Source: Pinus tabuliformis
Taxonomy: Eukaryota > Streptophyta > Pinopsida > Pinales > Pinaceae
Length of the DNA stretch: 64,000 nt
Assembly (NCBI GenBank): GCA_031772625.1
Contig: CM062818.1
Span: 1,277,808,277 to 1,277,872,276 of the forward strand
Direction of reading: 5' to 3'
The position numbers and the translations under genes are program-made. The notes under the pieces were generated by a model, which saw only the letters and a program-made list of their open reading frames with translations, was not told the DNA's origin and ran no database searches. The stretch's first letter is position 1. Each line of letters starts with the position of its first letter. Positions 21,462 through 35,250 of the stretch are shown here, in pieces.

Positions 21462-24400
21462 ACATTTATTCAAAGTTGGATAAATTGTGTTGACAAGTCA
21501 AGGCTGCAAGGTTTTCCCTAGACATAAGGATTGTGTTGAATGATGTTGAATGGTAGGAACAAAACCTTTTTATTGATGTTGAATAATGGTATAAAATCTT
21601 CTGCCACTACAGTGAAAATTTGACCCTTCAATTTTATTCTAGAAAAATTTCTACTGCATAAGAGAGTAAGTGGCAGAACGCCTTATTGATTTGGATCACT
21701 TTCCACACCTAATAAGTTAGTAGGTGGTATGGTATTGAAAATATGCAGAAGAAGGTGAAAGATAATAGGGTAAAAAGAACCATGGATTGAGGTCAGTGAA
21801 GAGGCTTTCATTCTCCTAGTGTATATGAAGTTCGTTGTTTTTCAAGGACTACAAAATGGTCGCTTAGGAATCCAGAAATAATTCCCTTATTACTCATCTT
21901 GATAGTGGATTGTTCTATCACATTGGTCATATCAGTATTCTCAAGAGGGCACAATGTCAAAGACTACCCTTTTTCGATGCCATCCTTTTTTATCAAATGT
22001 CCTGGACAATTGTCATTTTCTTTAATTTCTGGATGGACTTCTTTGTTGATCAAGTACATTGAATTTTTGAAAGAGATATCTTCAATATCAACTAACATAT
22101 ACCTCTCCTCTTCATATGTGATGGAACTATTATAAAGCCCACCAATTTGGTGTGCTATGTTCACTTACAATTCTCTGTGTTCAAGGCTAACTAGTTTTTA
22201 GATGAGCCCTGTTGGTATGCTTCATCAAGGGCATAACCATGTTCCTTTATATTAAAAATTACCTCTTGCTCAACCATAGTAGGTTTTATAAGAATATTAG
22301 ACTCATGTTCTCTATTCTCAAGGTGATGATCAAAATGTACTAAGCATGACCTACCTTCACTCTTTTTAAAACATAAATCCAGGTCAAAATGCATCTCACG
22401 GCTACTACTCTTTTCAATAGTGACAAGCCCATCATAACCTACCTATATGAGGGGCCATGGATAGTGTCATAATGAGTCTAGCCATGCATTTTATGAGAAA
22501 CTAGGTGATGGGCTTCCAAATTAGACATAAATTAAGGCCCATATAACCATCCTTTAGCACATTAAACCTCTCTTTTTGCATTAGATGACATATTTTTAAG
22601 TTTAATATGTTTATTAGGAAGGTTTATGGATAATTGCATATTTGTGTCTAATATTATTTACTTTTGAAGAATATTGTGAAAATATTGGGAATATTATGAA
22701 GATTTGGAGAAGATAATCTATGGACTTTCTCCCTAGTATAGGAGGATAAATATTGGATAATAAATCAATAGGATATTATGAAATTATGGCACAAGTTCTG
22801 GAGCTCCAATGATTGAGAAAATCTAGGAATGTGTTCCGTGTCATTTAATGTGAATTCCTAGTGTTGGGAACCAGATCCACTATTTGAGGGATTTTGGAGG
22901 GAAAATCTTCCTCGCCATTTTGTATAATTAACAATTCGAATTTTCCTTTAGGGGGTGTATTTTCTTAGTCTTCTTGTGGAGAAAACTTTTATTTTTGCAA
23001 CTTCACTTTCATTTCTTGCAGTGATGTACTTAGATTGATTCAAATAGTGAAGTTTTGTGTTGTTTTTAGCTTCTAAATATTGGTCTCCTTCATAGGATTC
23101 TGAGTATCCTTGGTCTTGGCCATCCTAGGAGCCTCAAATCCCCTTTGTATAATTTATTTTTCTTCTTTTCACTTCTTATTCACATGCATCTCTTGTTCTT
23201 GTTTTCCCTATTTCTGCATTTAGTATTGATCATTTTTTCTCTAGGATTGGGTTAAATGGTTGAAGTGATTCTTTTTGAAAGTTATTTACAGATTCAAAAA
23301 CATGATTTCATCCTTGGAACATATTTTGAAGGTCATAGTCATCATTGAGCTACTTGGATTAGTTTACTTATTCACAAATATAGAATTTTTGGAAGTCCCT
23401 TGTACCAAATAGTAGTAATTTTCTGCTAGTTTTTAGAATGTGTTAATGAACTTCATTTGATTTTATTCCACTTGCAATAGATAATAAAAAAACTCACCCC
23501 ATTGAATTTTCACTTGATTAGGTTAGGTATTTGATAGGTTTACTAGCTTACTAGTTCTCGAATTTCCAAATTTTAGACTAGTAATTTTCTACTATTTTTT
23601 AGCACGTGTGAACAAGAGCATTTTGGAGTGATTCCACTTCGAATGGAGACCTAAGACATCCTAATCAATAAAAAAAATTGTCACATCCCATTTCCATTTG
23701 ATTTCCTTGGTCATTCAGTGAGTTATTTCTTCCTATAGCAAACCTGTAACTTCCTATAACTAACCTATAACTTCCTGTAGAAAGCTCATAACACCACTTT
23801 CCTTCATCATTTTTGATCCCCACTACAACTATGACTTATTATAGATGAATAATGACCACTAGCTATGATTTTATGATAAGGGGAAGCTCTTAAGCCACTA
23901 CAACCCTTCATTTTATTCACTGCAAAAAAATAGTAGGCTTAGTTTCTTTATTATAAGTTTGATGCAAGTCGGTTATTGATTTACAAGCAAGTGTGAACTA
24001 GGTAGATGGTACATGCAATTCTAATTGGTAGTTTGATGAATTATGCAAGATAAAAATAACTTTCTTTCTGTAAGTAGATTAACCTTTTTCCTCTCATGAA
24101 TTGATTAGTTAGAAATTACAAGTTGAGCAAGTAGCATTTCGATTTCTTACAAATAGAGTAACAATTCCATTTTTACAGTTAGTTTAGTCTATGATTTCAT
24201 GACATTCACTCCATTACATAAAACCAATAGAACAAGGACACATTTTATGATGCACATATAGTGTCGATACCTCATAAGTTTGTACAAACCCTGGGTTGAT
24301 AATTAAAGTTGGTAGCCTTGGGAGTTGCAACATTCTTGCTGCAATACTGAGGTTCATCACTAGGTAAGGAGGGAAACCTCATGTACATCGTGTATAGAGA

Positions 24401-25828
24401 AAATCCTTGTCCCGAGAGAAGGAACAATACTTCTTCACCCTTGATATAGAAAGGTACCCAAATGGGTCTAGGCCCAATAGGGTTATTGTCACTGGATACT
24501 GGAAAGCTACATGTGATGATAAACCCATAAGTGCTAAAAGAATAAGGAAGTGAGTGGGCATCACTCTTGTATTCTATGCTGGAAAAGCACCTAAAGGCTC
24601 AAATATTGTTTAGCACTTACATGAATATTGTCTTGTCGATGTCAGCAAGCGGGGAAGAAAAAAATGCACCTTAAGACTAAGTCGTTATATCATCTCTTTG
24701 GTGTATCTTCAATGGGAAGATTGGTTTTTTAGAGGGAAATTTGGTGAGAAAATTATGTTGTGGGTTGTTTTTAGTTTGTATCATTTTTCTTTTGTGATTG
24801 TAGTTATTGTGTGTAATGTTGTAAGATACCATTCAACACTAACAAATATTAAATCTTTGATTTTTGTTCCATAACATATTTATAGTCATCATGTCCTCCT
24901 CCATTTTCCAAAGTAGGTTTATATTCACCATATCCTCATTGCGTTAGGCAAATAAATCCCTCTTGTTGGCAAGAGCAATCTCCCTAGATCATAAAAGGAA
25001 ACTAGAAACAAACAGACAGTCAAGTTAATTCCTTCCTTGAATCTATATTTTCTTGAATCATAAGCTAATAAGCTAAGAAATGCAAATTCATACCGTATTA
25101 CGACATGCTTAATGAAGATCCTCCTTTGTGCTTCAGTGTAGCTCCTCCATGATTGAATCTAGACCTGCACACATGGAAGTGTGAATAGGTGCTTTGCAGG
25201 GAAAATTTTAAGAACCCCCCCCAAATTTACATGTATAATAAATGGACAAATCTCCATGGTATATAGGAAAAATGGAAGGCGATTTTATCAATAATATGAT
25301 ATGTATATATACTTTTTTGGCGAATCTCTCGCTAGGCATGGCGAATATTTTACTCAATTATAAAATCTTGTGTTTATTGAATACACAAATGAAATTATTG
25401 CATTTCTTTAAAATATCTTTTGAAATAAAAATTACTGAAATTACATATCGATAACCTAGTGGGTGTAGGATAAAATTCACCCGTGCCATTCATAGAAAGC
25501 ATGAGAACCTAATACTATATATAAAACCAAGAAAAATTCAAATTCATCACTTCTAGGGACCTCGTAACCACCCTGCCAATACCCAAGTATGTTCCTATTT
25601 GCAATTAGAAAAATTACCCAAATTACAATATGTTTACTCTAGCATATTTTGGAAAGTTATAGAAGGATGACTTGTGCAATAAATCCATTCCTTTTATCCC
25701 TGGATTTGTTTCAGTTTAAAACAGAAGTATACAAATATACTTGTCCAATGTTTATGCTTTAACCATTCACCTTAAGATGTTTTTACAATATAATTTCCTA
25801 TGTCTATTTAATATCTTCATTATCATAA
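21462..25828. other. AT-rich interval with two short unidentified minus-strand frames
   Basis: Minus-strand frames at 22394-22191 (67 codons, acidic) and 22164-21964 (66 codons) have a protein-like composition and lie end to end, possibly a fragment of one decayed retroelement gene, but I recognise no domain. The rest (22.4-25.8 kb) shows only AT-rich DNA without sustained frames. Confidence 0.25.
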
Positions 25829-26257
25829 AAACCAACCTATATCCATCTTAACTCCACATCTACCACTCTTAGGGGGATGAAATCTATTTATCCCTCTGAG
25901 CACTTGGTAGACCCATAATTAGGATGGATCTAAGATGATAGAATTTCCCCTTTAAATAGTCTATGCTCACATGAATACCATGGTATTACCATGGGTCAAT
26001 ACCATGGGTTATCATAAACCTGGAGCTTAAAAATTAATATTAGTAATTTATAAAAATTAATAAAATTAATAGTTGATTTTTATTTTATTTTTTATTTTAA
26101 CGAAGCTAAAATGTTTAACATACATTAAATTACAACATCCATTTTTACTCTTGATCGGATCAAATATTTCTTCACTCTATCGTAGTTTGCATATCACGAT
26201 ATTTGATACCTCTCGGGGGTTAGTAGATCCAGAGTAAAGATGGATCTATGCTGGTTT
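25829..26257. repeat. Foldback (MITE-like) repeat region
   Basis: About 37 bp at 25829 (AAACCAACCTATATCCATCT...) are repeated in inverted orientation at 26221-26257 with roughly 30 matches. A second, shorter foldback lies within the left part (25833-25945). The arms resemble those of the hairpin at 52044-52213, so both belong to one family. Exact ends and target duplication are not clear. Confidence 0.5.
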
Positions 26258-26479
26258 AATTCCCCCATTTAAATAGGCTACATTCCAGGTGAATACCATG
26301 GGTCAATACCATGTGCCATTTTTATTTTTATTAATACTAATATTAGGGTTAATAATGTTTTTTTGCATGGTATTAATAACAATCTAGTCCATGGTATTTG
26401 TCCCATAGTATTTTTCCCATAGGTTTCACCTAAATATAACACATTTTTTGAGTGTTCGTAAATATAAGGTGACTTATGG

Positions 26480-26487
26480 AGTAAATA

Positions 26488-26518
<31 letters not shown>

Positions 26519-26960
26519 AAATAAATATTTGTTTACCATAACTCTCGTTTATTTATATTTTTATTAATTTACCATACCTCTTTTACAAATATGGTATTTG
26601 GCCCATAGGATTCACTTAAATAAAACCTCTTTGTTGAGCCTTCATAAATAGAACGAGGGTTATGGACTAAATATAAAAAGAGGTTTTATTTATTTACCAT
26701 GCATCTAGTTTATTTATATTTTTATTTATTTACCATACCTTTTGATTAAGTATAAAAAGAAGTTTTATTTATTTACCATACCTCCACTTTACTTATATTT
26801 TTATTTGTTTACACCATTGCATGTATATAAGGTGACTAATGGAGTAAATATAAAAAATGTTTTATTTATTTACCATACCTCTCATTTATTTATATTTTTA
26901 TTAATTTACCATACCTCTTTTATAAATATGGTATTTGGGCTTTGGGCCATAGGATTCATT
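26480..26960. repeat. Diverged AT-rich tandem repeat
   Basis: The motif TAAATATAAAAA followed by GTTTTATTTATTTACCATAC recurs near 26669, 26748 and 26844, with a poly(A)/AAAT microsatellite at 26487-26526. Unit spacing is uneven (about 80-95 bp, with one longer gap). Short frames over it are chance. Confidence 0.55.
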
Positions 26961-27721
26961 TAAATAAAACCTATTCTTGAAAATGGGCGAATGGAAGGTT
27001 GTAACTCCTAATTTTAAGGGCTAAATTTACCTTTTTAACCCTCTCCCTTAAAATAAGGTGGGCTATTTGAGGTGATTTGTAAAAATGTACTATGATACAA
27101 AATATTTGCCCACTAAAAATTTAAAACCACATAATTTCGCCAAAGGGCGAACATTTGCCCCTAAAATTTTCTATGATGCTTTGATGTTGAACGCTCATAG
27201 AATTGTTCGATCAAAGGCCAATGATGAGAACCTGTTGTCGAAGGTGAGAAACCTGCCATTAAAGCATGCAAGCCTTAAGGTATTCAAGGTTTCTTGATCA
27301 ACTTCCTAGATAATGAGTTGAAGTCGATAGGAAGTGACCCATCGTAGGAAAGCGTACGACAAAAAACATAATGTTTAGCTTTGAAGAACAGTTTACAAGG
27401 ACTAACTTAGGGATGATCGACGCGATTGAATACAAATTGCAAGGTAATTTGAACTAATTCTTAGACTTTTCTTGAACATATTGGCAACACGACAAAATGA
27501 CTTGGCAGCATTTGACTCAACCATAATACCAAAAACCATGAAGACTTTCAATGAGGTTTGATTAACTGTAAGAAAAATGGATTTCCCAACCTGAACAAAT
27601 ATGTGATGGAGTGTCATGTTCAAGAGTGACATATTTCCTGAAATACAAGAAACAAACTTTTCTTCTCAATTTCCACCGACCATTGCTCACAAGTACCTAT
27701 TTGTTTTTTAGCTAAAAAAGA

Positions 27722-29288
27722 ACTCCTCTCCAATATGTACCACTCTTTGATGCCACAACTTATAGTGTCTAATAAGTGCAATAGGGAATTATTTTCATGT
27801 GAAAAAATCATATTACAAGCTCATGGATGTATTCAACAACAAAACTTCATTATTTGTATTAACCCTAGTTGTCAACATATTTCCATTAATGTTAAGTTGG
27901 GAAAAAGATTGAAATTACCTACAAAGAATATTTAAATAACATAGGTTGTTCCTTAAGATGTTTAAAATTTTAAATATTTAAACTTTACCATGGATAAATA
28001 TGTGTTTTTTTTCATATTTTTAACCTATTAGTATGGATGAGATGGATATTATTTTGGGATATTCTTTGATGGACTCAGTGAGTATAATTAATATTAATAT
28101 ACAAAAGAAATTTTTCAATCTTTTATATAAGAAAAGTAAAAATACATTGTAGGATACTTTTCTTATTAAATAGGTAGTGTGCAAGGAGGAACGTAAGAAT
28201 TTTTTAGAGGAAAAATAATTTTAGTACATATTGACACATTAGGTGGATATTCCAAAGTTGAATAAAATGAAAAGTCTACAAAAGAATTCAATGAGAATCC
28301 ATAAGAAGAACATGAAATGGAAGAAGAAGTTAAGGAACCACATGTTTAAGAGATTAAGAAACAAGAACCAATAGTTACGGTTATTTTATATCACCACCCA
28401 AATAAACTGTAGTCATCAAGGCAAGGACATGAGCATCCACAAACATAATATCAATGAACATGGAACCAAAAAGGAAACTAGTATGGAGGAACATGGATGA
28501 CCAAAAGTAATGCATGGAGGTATAATAGTAGCATGGTGAAAACATGGATCTCGAGAAGGGACTAAAACCAATATCAAGAAGGAAACACCACAATTGGACC
28601 CCATGTGCACATTTCACCATAATGGATGGATGTTATAGTACCAGTTAACTATATTAGTTAACATGACATATTATACTTTTAACTCTTGTGTCTTGAAGTT
28701 GAAACATACAAAGGGTTATGGAATATAATATACCTATGGAGGATGATATGGGGTACATAGTGAGGTATCCAAGATGCTAATGAAATAATAGGGGTAGTTA
28801 AAATGAGAAAATGGGCAATTAATGAATGTAATGAATTTCATAACAACATGGCGCATTATGAAATTAAAAGGAAATAATATAATAATAAGGGGTATTTGGC
28901 TTAGACCAAAAAAATGTTATGAGAAAGTATAAGTACACATAATTATCATTGTATTAGATATGTTTTGTATCATATTATTTGTAGTAAGCTTGGCTCGTGG
29001 ACAGATTCATTTCATAAAATGTAATTGTAGGTGATACCTTGCCTCAAGGGTTCTTTTCTCTCTCTATATATCTTTTTTCATGTTGAATATTTTGGTATAT
29101 TTGGAGTTTAAGAGTTTAATTTTGGTTTTTCTAGTTTATTATCTCTTATATCTATCAAGTTTTATTATAGGTATAGTCTATTCTATTATATCTCTCACTT
29201 TCTCTAGGTCCAACTTCAAACCCTCTCAAAAATCACAAAACCAAAGTATATCAACTCCTCTTGCATAAATGTACATTCTAAAATTTCT
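27722..29288. repeat. Dispersed 1.55-kb repeat, copy 1
   Basis: This block matches 56262-57788 in the same orientation; a 270-nt stretch compared by eye is about 91% identical. The left end carries, on the minus strand, a copia pre-integrase motif (the fuller form, LWHQR...HIGEEG, is in copy 2), which breaks off at about 27722. The right part, from TGTTATAGTA at 28631, looks LTR-like. Probably a rearranged or internally deleted copia derivative. The frames seen in it are paralogous between the two copies but are not a recognised protein. Confidence 0.7.
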
Positions 29289-32101
29289 TAGAAGTGGATG
29301 TGAATCATTACGATTCTGGTTTGACTGTTTAGGAGTGGATGTGAATCACAAAACTCTAATTTCTATTGAATCTTGGCTACACTAATTGGTGCTCTTACGT
29401 AGGATGAGAGTGTTATTGCTCAACCACCGGTTTGTTGCTTTTAGTTAATATTCAATATAGTATGATGATTGGTATATTCTCTATTTAATATTGCCTCTAC
29501 CTTCCTCTATGCCCATTCGTTCAAGAATTTCACTGGAAATGACATTTTATTTTAACATTGTAGTGGAGCAGTCGACCATGTGACACTTTGACAAAATTTT
29601 GATAGGACTACACAACGAGTAGGACAATTGATAACCACTCTTGCTAGAACTAGAAGACTATGTTTCGTTGGCAATAATCTACTGTTGAAACTCGAATTTT
29701 GTATAAATCAACTTCCAAAATATGAGAGCAAGACAAGTTGAAAGTATGAAGTGGGGTGTCTGTGTGCTTTGCAAACATTATAATATTAAACTTCTAACAT
29801 AGTGTGACAATAAAGGAATTCAACCTACATTTGGTGATTTACTACTGCACCAATAATTTTAAACTTAATCTTATGAGTGGACTCAACATCAACCACCACA
29901 ATAATTGAATTTGACTTCAATCATTTGGAGTGGCTGTAATAGGAGTTGAAGGAGAAAATATGCTTTGACGATTGTATGAAAGTTGGGTTGCAAAACTTGT
30001 ATTTGATAGTCAATGGTTGAAGTCTATAATACTTATGGGGTCGAAGCAACTTAACTCCATTCCATTGTAGAGGCAGTTTGCATTAAACCAGATTTCAATA
30101 AAATGTTAAATGCGTTGTTTTCGATATCAATACATGAATTCTATTTCTAAGTTCGACTTGTTGGATGAGAAATGACATAAAAAATTGATGACTATAAGGT
30201 AAAGATGGAGCTATTCGACTTGGTCGATTAAAGAGCCATATTGTTTCCACAAAATTTCTTTATAGTGGTAACCAACTTCAATTAAGAGGGAGAACTAACT
30301 TATGTAATTATTTTTTTTGAATTTAATTTAATCATAGGAAAATTTGGTAGCAAAGTCATTAATACGACATGATCAACCAAAGTCTTCTCATAATTTTGAA
30401 ATATATAACATAACAATAACATTAATCTGATATGTTGGAATCAAATTATATTTCCTTTATTTCTTTATTTCACTTGCTAGCTAGAATTTATTGTAATGAG
30501 TCTGTACAATTTTTATGAAGGATTAATGAGTTGAATCATTAACTGGGCCTTTCAGTTATTCATTAGAGTTATAAGTCAGGGGAAAGTTAAACATGAGTCA
30601 TTCTTGAGGCAGCTGATTTTATCCATTTTGTAATTAAAATCAATAATTTGTTGATGAGATCAACTTTTGCTCACACCAATTGTAAAAAAATTGGCTAGCA
30701 TAAAAAGGTTTATTGTGTCTAGTGTTATATTTTTCCTCCATAAATAAATTTGCAGACTCAGTTAATACAACCATTTGCAGTAGCATAGCAAGGAGTTCAA
30801 GATAGAGAAACATAATATATAATTTTCCAACAACCAATAAAATATTCAAGAACAAGAAGTTATGTAAGTAGAACAAAAAAAAGCACTGAATGACAAAGAC
30901 ATCAAAAGGATGTAAGGATTGAGCCCCCTGATATAAATTTCATAATGGATCTTGGACTCTTGCAGAGTAAAAATGTAGGATGGTTGATTTGGGAGATGAT
31001 CACTTGTCTTTTGTTGAATAAAGGAATCCTAGGAATGACAGACCCACGTTGGAATCATCCATAGAGAGAGTGAAGTGGATGCCCCCATACTAGAGAGGAG
31101 TTGGAATAGAGGTCCAGATAATTGAGAATACTACAGTGGTTGTGAACAATGAACATCTACGAGAAGTGGCCATCAGATAAGAAGTAATCACAATAAACCT
31201 TGTATACTTGCATTATCCTACCTAACTAGTGGTTGTTGCAGTTGAATTACCTATGCATACCAGTATGCATGGTCAATACACAATAAGGATACTTCTGTAG
31301 AGAGCAGTGGTTCAAAACATTTTGCATCCTTGCTCGGGACGAGCAAGGCAATGAGGGTGGAGGGGATGTTGAGGGGTCTTTTAGGCCTAAGCTATCATCA
31401 TATGTTATGATTAAATGATAGTCAAACTTGGTGAATATATAAAGATAAAGTAAACAGGTGGTTGAGAGTAGGTACAATTGCTCCAACCACATCTTTCATG
31501 TATAAGTTACATTAAGTTCGATGTAAGCCTACAATGGAATTCCTTTTCCAATATTTATGTGTCTTGTGTGTTCTTATATGTATGTGTTCTTTCACTTATC
31601 ATGATGTTCTTGTTCATTCTTATTGCTTGCTTACAACAAAAAATGAGGCATGACTATTCCCACTATCCTAGTCATTCTCACATCAATTATCATAAACAAT
31701 GCAATTCATTCTTAGTACTATCTAGAAAGAATAATACTTGAGCAATTTCGGATTGGTAGCACAACCTCCACCATCCAAACCCATTCAACCCACGTATAAA
31801 CCTTTTTCAAGGGTCATACAATCGCATACATCAATATATGTTAGTCTCTTTTTATCCTATAATTCTACCACTTCATATAATGTTGGGCTATGATTGGAAT
31901 CGAATAGTAAATACTCGTAAAAAAATAACATATTTAAAATATCTTACGCACATAACTCAATTTTTATTCATTAAATGAGGATACATAATTCTTAGTTTTG
32001 TGCATTTAGTAAACATCAAGGTCTTCGAATTTCACACATACTCACTTTACAAGGTAATATAGGGAAGACTAAAGGTTTAATATTTTAAGCTATGAGAAAG
32101 T
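29289..32101. other. AT-rich interval, nothing recognised
   Basis: No reading frame longer than about 90 codons, no RNA gene and no repeat border that I can support. AATTGGTGCTCTTACG at 29384 could be a degenerate primer-site region of the preceding repeat, but the match is too loose to call. Confidence 0.25.
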
Positions 32102-32111
32102 GACCTTTCAT

Positions 32112-32409
32112 ATCTCAAGATTTTTTATCTTATTTTTTTTTACTAGAAGAATTAACAACTGGATCGGTTTCATACTCACGTGACATGGAGTCAATTTCAA
32201 CCACTACCACTATAACCCCTAGGTGCCTTGGACTGGTTCATACTCACATGACATGGGTTCGATTCCAACCACTACCACTATAACCCCTAGGTTCCTATGT
32301 ATACTTGTTGAAATATGGATAAGTTAGGGGGACTTGAACTTTGAATCTCTCAATACATAACACTTCAGTTTCATGGTGCTTTCCAATTCAGCTACCACAT
32401 GGGGGCTAA
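32112..32409 (-). mobile_element. tRNA-derived SINE with target duplication
   Basis: On the minus strand the element starts at about 32409 with a tRNA-like head: A box TAGCTGAATTGG (fits TRGCNNARYNGG) and a B-box-like GTTCAAGTCC some 45 nt later. The body contains a 66-bp unit present twice (about 32161 and 32227) and the tail is A-rich (seen as T-runs at 32132-32150). Flanks GACCTTTCAT (32102-32111) and GACCTTTTAT (32410-32419) form a 10-bp target duplication with one change. SINEs are transcribed by RNA polymerase III and copied by LINE enzymes. Confidence 0.72.
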
Positions 32410-33484
32410 GACCTTTTATTTTATTGGGTAGGTGAAAGAATTATGTTTTTTGAATAATACAACTTATTGATTGTTTGCATACGCTGCAAATGCAAACCGT
32501 AATTTGAATTTTTAACATTTAAATAAAAATTACAAAAATATACACATGTGGAAAATTCTAGAGTGTTGCATTTACTTTTTTTGTACTTATTAAACAATTT
32601 AAATTCAATACTTTTAATGAAATTTTGATAAAAGGTAAAGGATATGTAGTCTACATCATATAAAAAATTCAAACACTAATTCCAAATTTGTCTACATACA
32701 AGCCAAAATATTGAGCCCCTATTTTTGAGGACTTCTGCATATGACCCCAAAATTGGCATGATGCTTAAAGATGACAGTTTTTTTATGAAATTTGGTGAGA
32801 AGAAAGAGAAATGTGTTCTTCACAACATATCAAAATTTAGTAACATAATTACAAAGTATAAGAGTAAGACAGTCAAAATACTAGGAACTTATGAATGCAG
32901 CCATGGAATCTTTGTGTTAATCAAATTACTATGCGTGAATTTTGTAAATCTACATTTTATTAAAATTAAATAGCCTCTGCTAGAAATTGGTGATCATGTT
33001 GAAAATATGTACTTAATTTCTTGTCAAAATTCCATATATTGATTTCAAGTTATAAATATGTGGTAACTAAAATACGAAGCCATTGTTTGCATTGAGATAT
33101 AATTATCAAATTTCTCTATGCATTGGTTCTAGGTTTGGATGTGGAGTCTAAAATCATTTTTTTTTCAATTTTGTTTTGTAGGTAGAGAAAAAATCTTTTA
33201 CAACGTATCCGTAGTTCAGTTTTCGATATCATATATGAATGCTCTCCGACTAAAAAAATTCAACATTAATCTACACATTGAAAATATAGATACCTTAAAA
33301 CAAAACTAGTATTACTTGAAACAATACTAGTAGTGAATTGAACATATTTTCAACTTTAGGGTTGTGGGATAATACAAGATTGCAAAAAACCCCATTAATG
33401 CTTCTGCATCACATCTGGGCTATGAACTCATATTAGTAGGTTGAGTAAATAATTTAATCATTTTAATTTCGTTATGTAAATAAG

Positions 33485-33955
33485 TGAAAATATATCATTG
33501 TATATAATTGTATTATTTTTAGATTGTACAAATCTCTCAAGATATTAAGGTACAAGCTAGTATCAACACTCTTTAAGATGGAGCAATAATTCCAAACTAT
33601 AATGAGAAGTAGCAACCACATCTTTCAAAGAAAAGTACAAATGAAAATATATCATTGTATATAATTGTATTATTTTTAGATTGTACAAATCTCTCAAGAT
33701 ATTAAGGTACAAGCTAGTATCAACACTCTTTAAGGTAGAGCAATAATTCCAAACTATAAGGAGAAGTAACAACCACATCTTTCAAAAAAAAGTACTAGTG
33801 AAAAGATATCTTTGTATATAATTGTATTATTTTCATATTGTACAAATCTCTCAAGATATTAAGGTACAAGCTAGTATCAACACTCTTTAAAGTGTAACAA
33901 TAATTCCAAACTATAATGAGAAACAACAACCCATCTTTAAAAAAAAAAAATCATC
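33485..33955. repeat. Tandem repeat, three copies of 157 bp
   Basis: TGAAAATATATCATTG and the following sequence recur at 33485, 33642 and 33799 with an exact 157-bp period. The copies share CTCTCAAGATATTAAGG and ACAAGCTAGTATCAACAC and differ at only a few positions, so the duplication is rather recent. Confidence 0.9.
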
Positions 33956-34599
33956 TCAAATTGAACTCAAAACCTAATAATATATGTTTAATAGTTAATA
34001 CAAATTGACAACTAATCCAAACATCTACTTCTAAGTGAATGTCCAGTTAAAACTTTTAAAGTTATTTTTAAAAATGATATATTAAAACATAATTATTATT
34101 ATTATTATTTACTTTTCATCCAAATAAATTTTTAACTAACATAATTAAGAATTAAGAATTTATATATATATATATGAGATTCAAAATCAATTACATTTAA
34201 TAATAACATTACTATTATCATTCATTAAAACTAATTTTAGGTTAATTATATATATGAGATTTTTTTCTTCAGTGTTTAGAATAATTATCATTATTTTTCT
34301 AATAGATTAAATTCCTATGACTTCCCTACTACTTTCTTTTAAATAGTATAAATTAACAAATTTCCTAACTTTATTTAAAAATAAAAAAAATTGCTTCCAC
34401 CTTTGAGTACTTTTATTAATCTTTTATAAAAGATTTTTGCCGTGAAGGAGATGAATTTTGTTCTTTTACATTCATCCTTCTTTTCGAAAGATCTTGTGCA
34501 AGAACACAATTCACTATCACAAAATTATTTAATCATGAAAACAACACAAGAAAAGCCCGAAAGCAATGATTTTGGAATGATATTTAAGGAAAGATAATG

Positions 34600-34942
34600 T
34601 GAACCATATGGGCCCACCCCATGTTGGCCGACCGCGCGCGTGAAACCTCGTGAGCTTATCTGGCCGTCCAAGCTGTCCTGCAGTCCAGGTGGGCCCCGCT
34701 AACTTTTCGAACAACCGTAGCCAGGCAGCTGGCTTGCTTCGTGCTATGCACGTCGTCCTTCGTATTTCCTGACGCTATTGGAATTCCGGATGGTAGTTGG
34801 CTGATATCTGACGTGGCGTGGCCCCACCTCAAAGAAATGCCCTCCTTCCAGTTTTGAAAAGACCGTTACGCTGTTTCTCGTTTCAATTTAAGTGTAATGT
34901 TCCTTGCCGTGGTCGAGTCTCAAATCCCAGGGTCTATTTAAA
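34600..34942 (+). promoter_or_regulatory. GC-rich promoter-like block with TATA-like box
   Basis: This block is markedly richer in GC than its AT-rich surroundings. It contains GACGTGGC (G-box/ABRE core ACGTGGC) near 34820 and TATTTAAA at 34935-34942. It looks like a plant RNA polymerase II promoter. No clear coding exon follows closely; the nearest candidate exons are at 36.5 and 37.1 kb. It could also be the promoter of a dead gene. Confidence 0.45.
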
Positions 34943-35143
34943 CATCAGCTGTGAATCGCTGTAGAAAAAGCAGTACGGTTAGATAGTAAGTTTTATGGTC
35001 AATTTTGATCAAATTTGGAAACAATTTCTTGGAATGTTAAGTTCCAGTGATGTAACGTGAAGAAATTGAGTTCCTTGGCATAAATCTATATGTTTAAAAA
35101 AATTATTTAAATAATTTAAATAAAATTTTGTAAAAATAATGTT

Positions 35144-35250
35144 CGCATGGGCTAGCTCAAGTAGCAATGGTCGTGGAAATGAAGTCTCGCCAAACGGAGA
35201 TCTTGGGTTCAATTCTTGTGCTACCCTCCCTGGAAATGGAAAAAAAAAAA
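35144..35250 (+). mobile_element. tRNA-derived SINE fragment
   Basis: GGGCTAGCTCAAGTAGCAATGG resembles a polymerase III A box (one or two changes). Some 50 nt on, GGGTTCAATTCTTG resembles a B box. An A-rich tail (35240-35250) follows. About 100 bp, no clear target duplication. Confidence 0.55.

Noticed and set aside
25198..25280. Third copy of the 298-bp MITE starting GGGAAAATTTTAAG
   Set aside because: Only the terminal 14 bases match; internal sequence and the other end do not, and no 9-bp repeat flanks it.
27060..27180. Another end of the 298-bp MITE (GCCCCTAAAATTTTCTATG)
   Set aside because: Resembles one terminus but no partner end is found within about 300 bp.
32195..32300. A functional tRNA gene (GGGTTCGATTCC motif)
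   Set aside because: The motif lies in the 66-bp repeated body of the SINE, with no cloverleaf around it.
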